Under the pieces are notes generated by a model, which worked only from the letters and a program-made list of their open reading frames with translations, had not been told where the DNA came from and ran no database searches. Below are positions 63,220 to 64,000 of a stretch of DNA of 64,000 bases, one piece after another (position 1 is the stretch's first letter; every line of letters begins with the position of its first letter). The position numbers and the translations under genes are program-made. The DNA comes from Nitrospira japonica (lineage in GTDB: Bacteria; Nitrospirota; Thermodesulfovibrionia; UBA6902): contig DYJL01000005.1 of assembly GCA_020723105.1 (NCBI GenBank), positions 1-64,000 of the forward strand, given 5' to 3'.

Positions 63220-64000
63220 TCTGCATTTTTAATGTGGACCTTATAATTCGGCTCTGCATAAAGAACTTCCGGAAGGGCCAGGAATTCCTGTACTGCGGTA
63301 TCTACTTCCTGTCCGGATTTGAGATTAATATGAAAAACCTTAATGTCCTCAAAATATTTTATGACCGTTGCGCCTTTCTGCGTTATGATTTCCATCGCTT
63401 TTTCTTTTGAAATATTATCTTTAAATTTCACCATAAGTTCGCCGGCAGCGTAGAGTTTTTCTCTGGTAACAAACTCCTGGCTTTTTTCTTCTGTTATCTT
63501 TGACAGTTTATCTGATTCCTTGACAATATGCGGTGAAAGGAATACGAGGAGGTTGGTCTTGTTTTTTCTCAAAGTCTTGGACTTGAAAAGCCATCCCATT
63601 ACCGGTATGTCTCCAAAGAACGGCATCTTTGCAATATTCTCCTCATCTCTTTCCTGCATCAGGCCGCCGATGACTACAGTGCGCCCATCCTTAACAACTA
63701 CAGAAGTCTTTGTAGAGCGTTTGGTGGTCGTAGGGCCTATAGTTGTCAGGATACTTTCAGAAGTATCTTTAAGCGCGGATATCTCCTGATATATATCAAG
63801 TTTGACATAATCTCCTTCTGTTATCTGAGGGGTAAGCTTGAGGGTTATGCCTACATCTTTTCTTTCAATTGAACTCAGTATTGTACTGGCAGCGGATGCG
63901 TCCCGCTCTCTTTTTGATATGAAAGGCACATTCTCGCCAACTATTATCTCAGCTTCTTTGTTGTCAGAGGTCAGTATCTGAGGAGTTGAGAGGACATTTA
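63216..64000 (-). CDS. gspD: Type II secretion secretin GspD, 5' part outside the window
   Basis: The frame is open to the window edge, so only the C-terminal about 261 residues are seen. They include the secretin core: EIIVGENVPFIS, VGITLKLTPQITEGDYVKLDI, STKTSVVVKDGRTVVIGGLMQ and the end of the barrel KTNLLVFLSPHIV. The last about 75 residues (63219-63443) are not the usual pilotin-binding S domain but resemble the prodomain of subtilisin-like proteases: ELMVKFKDNISKEKAMEI, then GATVIKYFEDIKVFHI and ALPEVLYAEPNYKVH. It overlaps gspE by ATGA. Confidence 0.93.
   Translation of the reverse strand, partial: NVLSTPQILTSDNKEAEIIVGENVPFISKRERDASAASTILSSIERKDVGITLKLTPQITEGDYVKLDIYQEISALKDTSESILTTIGPTTTKRSTKTSVVVKDGRTVVIGGLMQERDEENIAKMPFFGDIPVMGWLFKSKTLRKNKTNLLVFLSPHIVKESDKLSKITEEKSQEFVTREKLYAAGELMVKFKDNISKEKAMEIITQKGATVIKYFEDIKVFHINLKSGQEVDTAVQEFLALPEVLYAEPNYKVHIKNAE

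Overview
The window reads as one stretch of chromosome from a diderm (Gram-negative) bacterium with moderate GC. A type II secretion operon with the three-gene assembly block gspK-L-M plus gspN, a PEP-CTERM protein, oxygen-independent radical-SAM haem genes, a GTP-type PEP carboxykinase and a selenocysteine gene suggest an anaerobe or microaerophile. The mixture looks most like Nitrospirota (Thermodesulfovibrio-like) or a neighbouring former deltaproteobacterial lineage. That placement is an inference from gene content; no rRNA is present.

Layout. 1-5.9 kb: an IS-end-like repeat, rpoD, and a minus-strand operon rplM-rpsI-argC-argJ-LysM protein. 5.99-6.16 kb: a 55-codon minus-strand gene with an in-frame TGA followed by a clear bacterial SECIS-type hairpin, predicted to be a small dual-CXXC selenoprotein. 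6.5-17 kb: a nine-gene plus-strand run with a type II fatty-acid/polyketide module (ketoreductase, catalytically dead ketosynthase, ACP, dehydratase, intact ketosynthase, divergent third ketosynthase) that runs directly into two histidine kinases and an HD-GYP response regulator. 17-21 kb: the branched-chain amino acid genes ilvD-ilvB-ilvN. 21-34 kb: YdcH, a TatD/radical-SAM fusion, truA, pckG between two unknown proteins, a tandem kinase-fold-like protein, cspA, citrate synthase, trpS and an M50 protease.

34-37.4 kb: a nickel uptake operon (nikR, fused cbiM/PDGLE, cbiQ, cbiO, small His-rich protein). 37.4-40.6 kb: a fused MurU/AmgK-like protein next to a NamZ (DUF1343) muramidase, which together look like N-acetylmuramate recycling. 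40.6-44 kb: hemW, an AhbD/NirJ-like radical SAM protein and hemE. 44-50 kb: a PEP-CTERM protein, a c-di-GMP-type (MshEN) PilT-like ATPase, tRNA-Thr(CGT), a DksA-like protein with a Lys-rich tail, two OppD/OppF-type ATPases and pdxJ. 50.5-53.8 kb: a single-chain restriction-modification enzyme lying between pdxJ and acpS and carrying a 32-bp perfect palindrome inside its reading frame. 54-64 kb: the type II secretion operon gspD(partial)-E-F-[corA on the other strand]-G-H-I-J-K-L-M-N. The secretin ends in an unusual subtilisin-prodomain-like module.

Many gene junctions carry short near-heptameric inverted repeats or palindromes. Genes in the main operons overlap by ATGA/GTGA or sit a few bases apart, so translational coupling is common. 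The strongest new observation is the selenoprotein gene with its SECIS hairpin, which an ordinary ORF finder misses. Next are the dead-ketosynthase lipid operon tied to a two-component system, the secretin fusion, the tandem kinase-like protein and the muramate-recycling pair.
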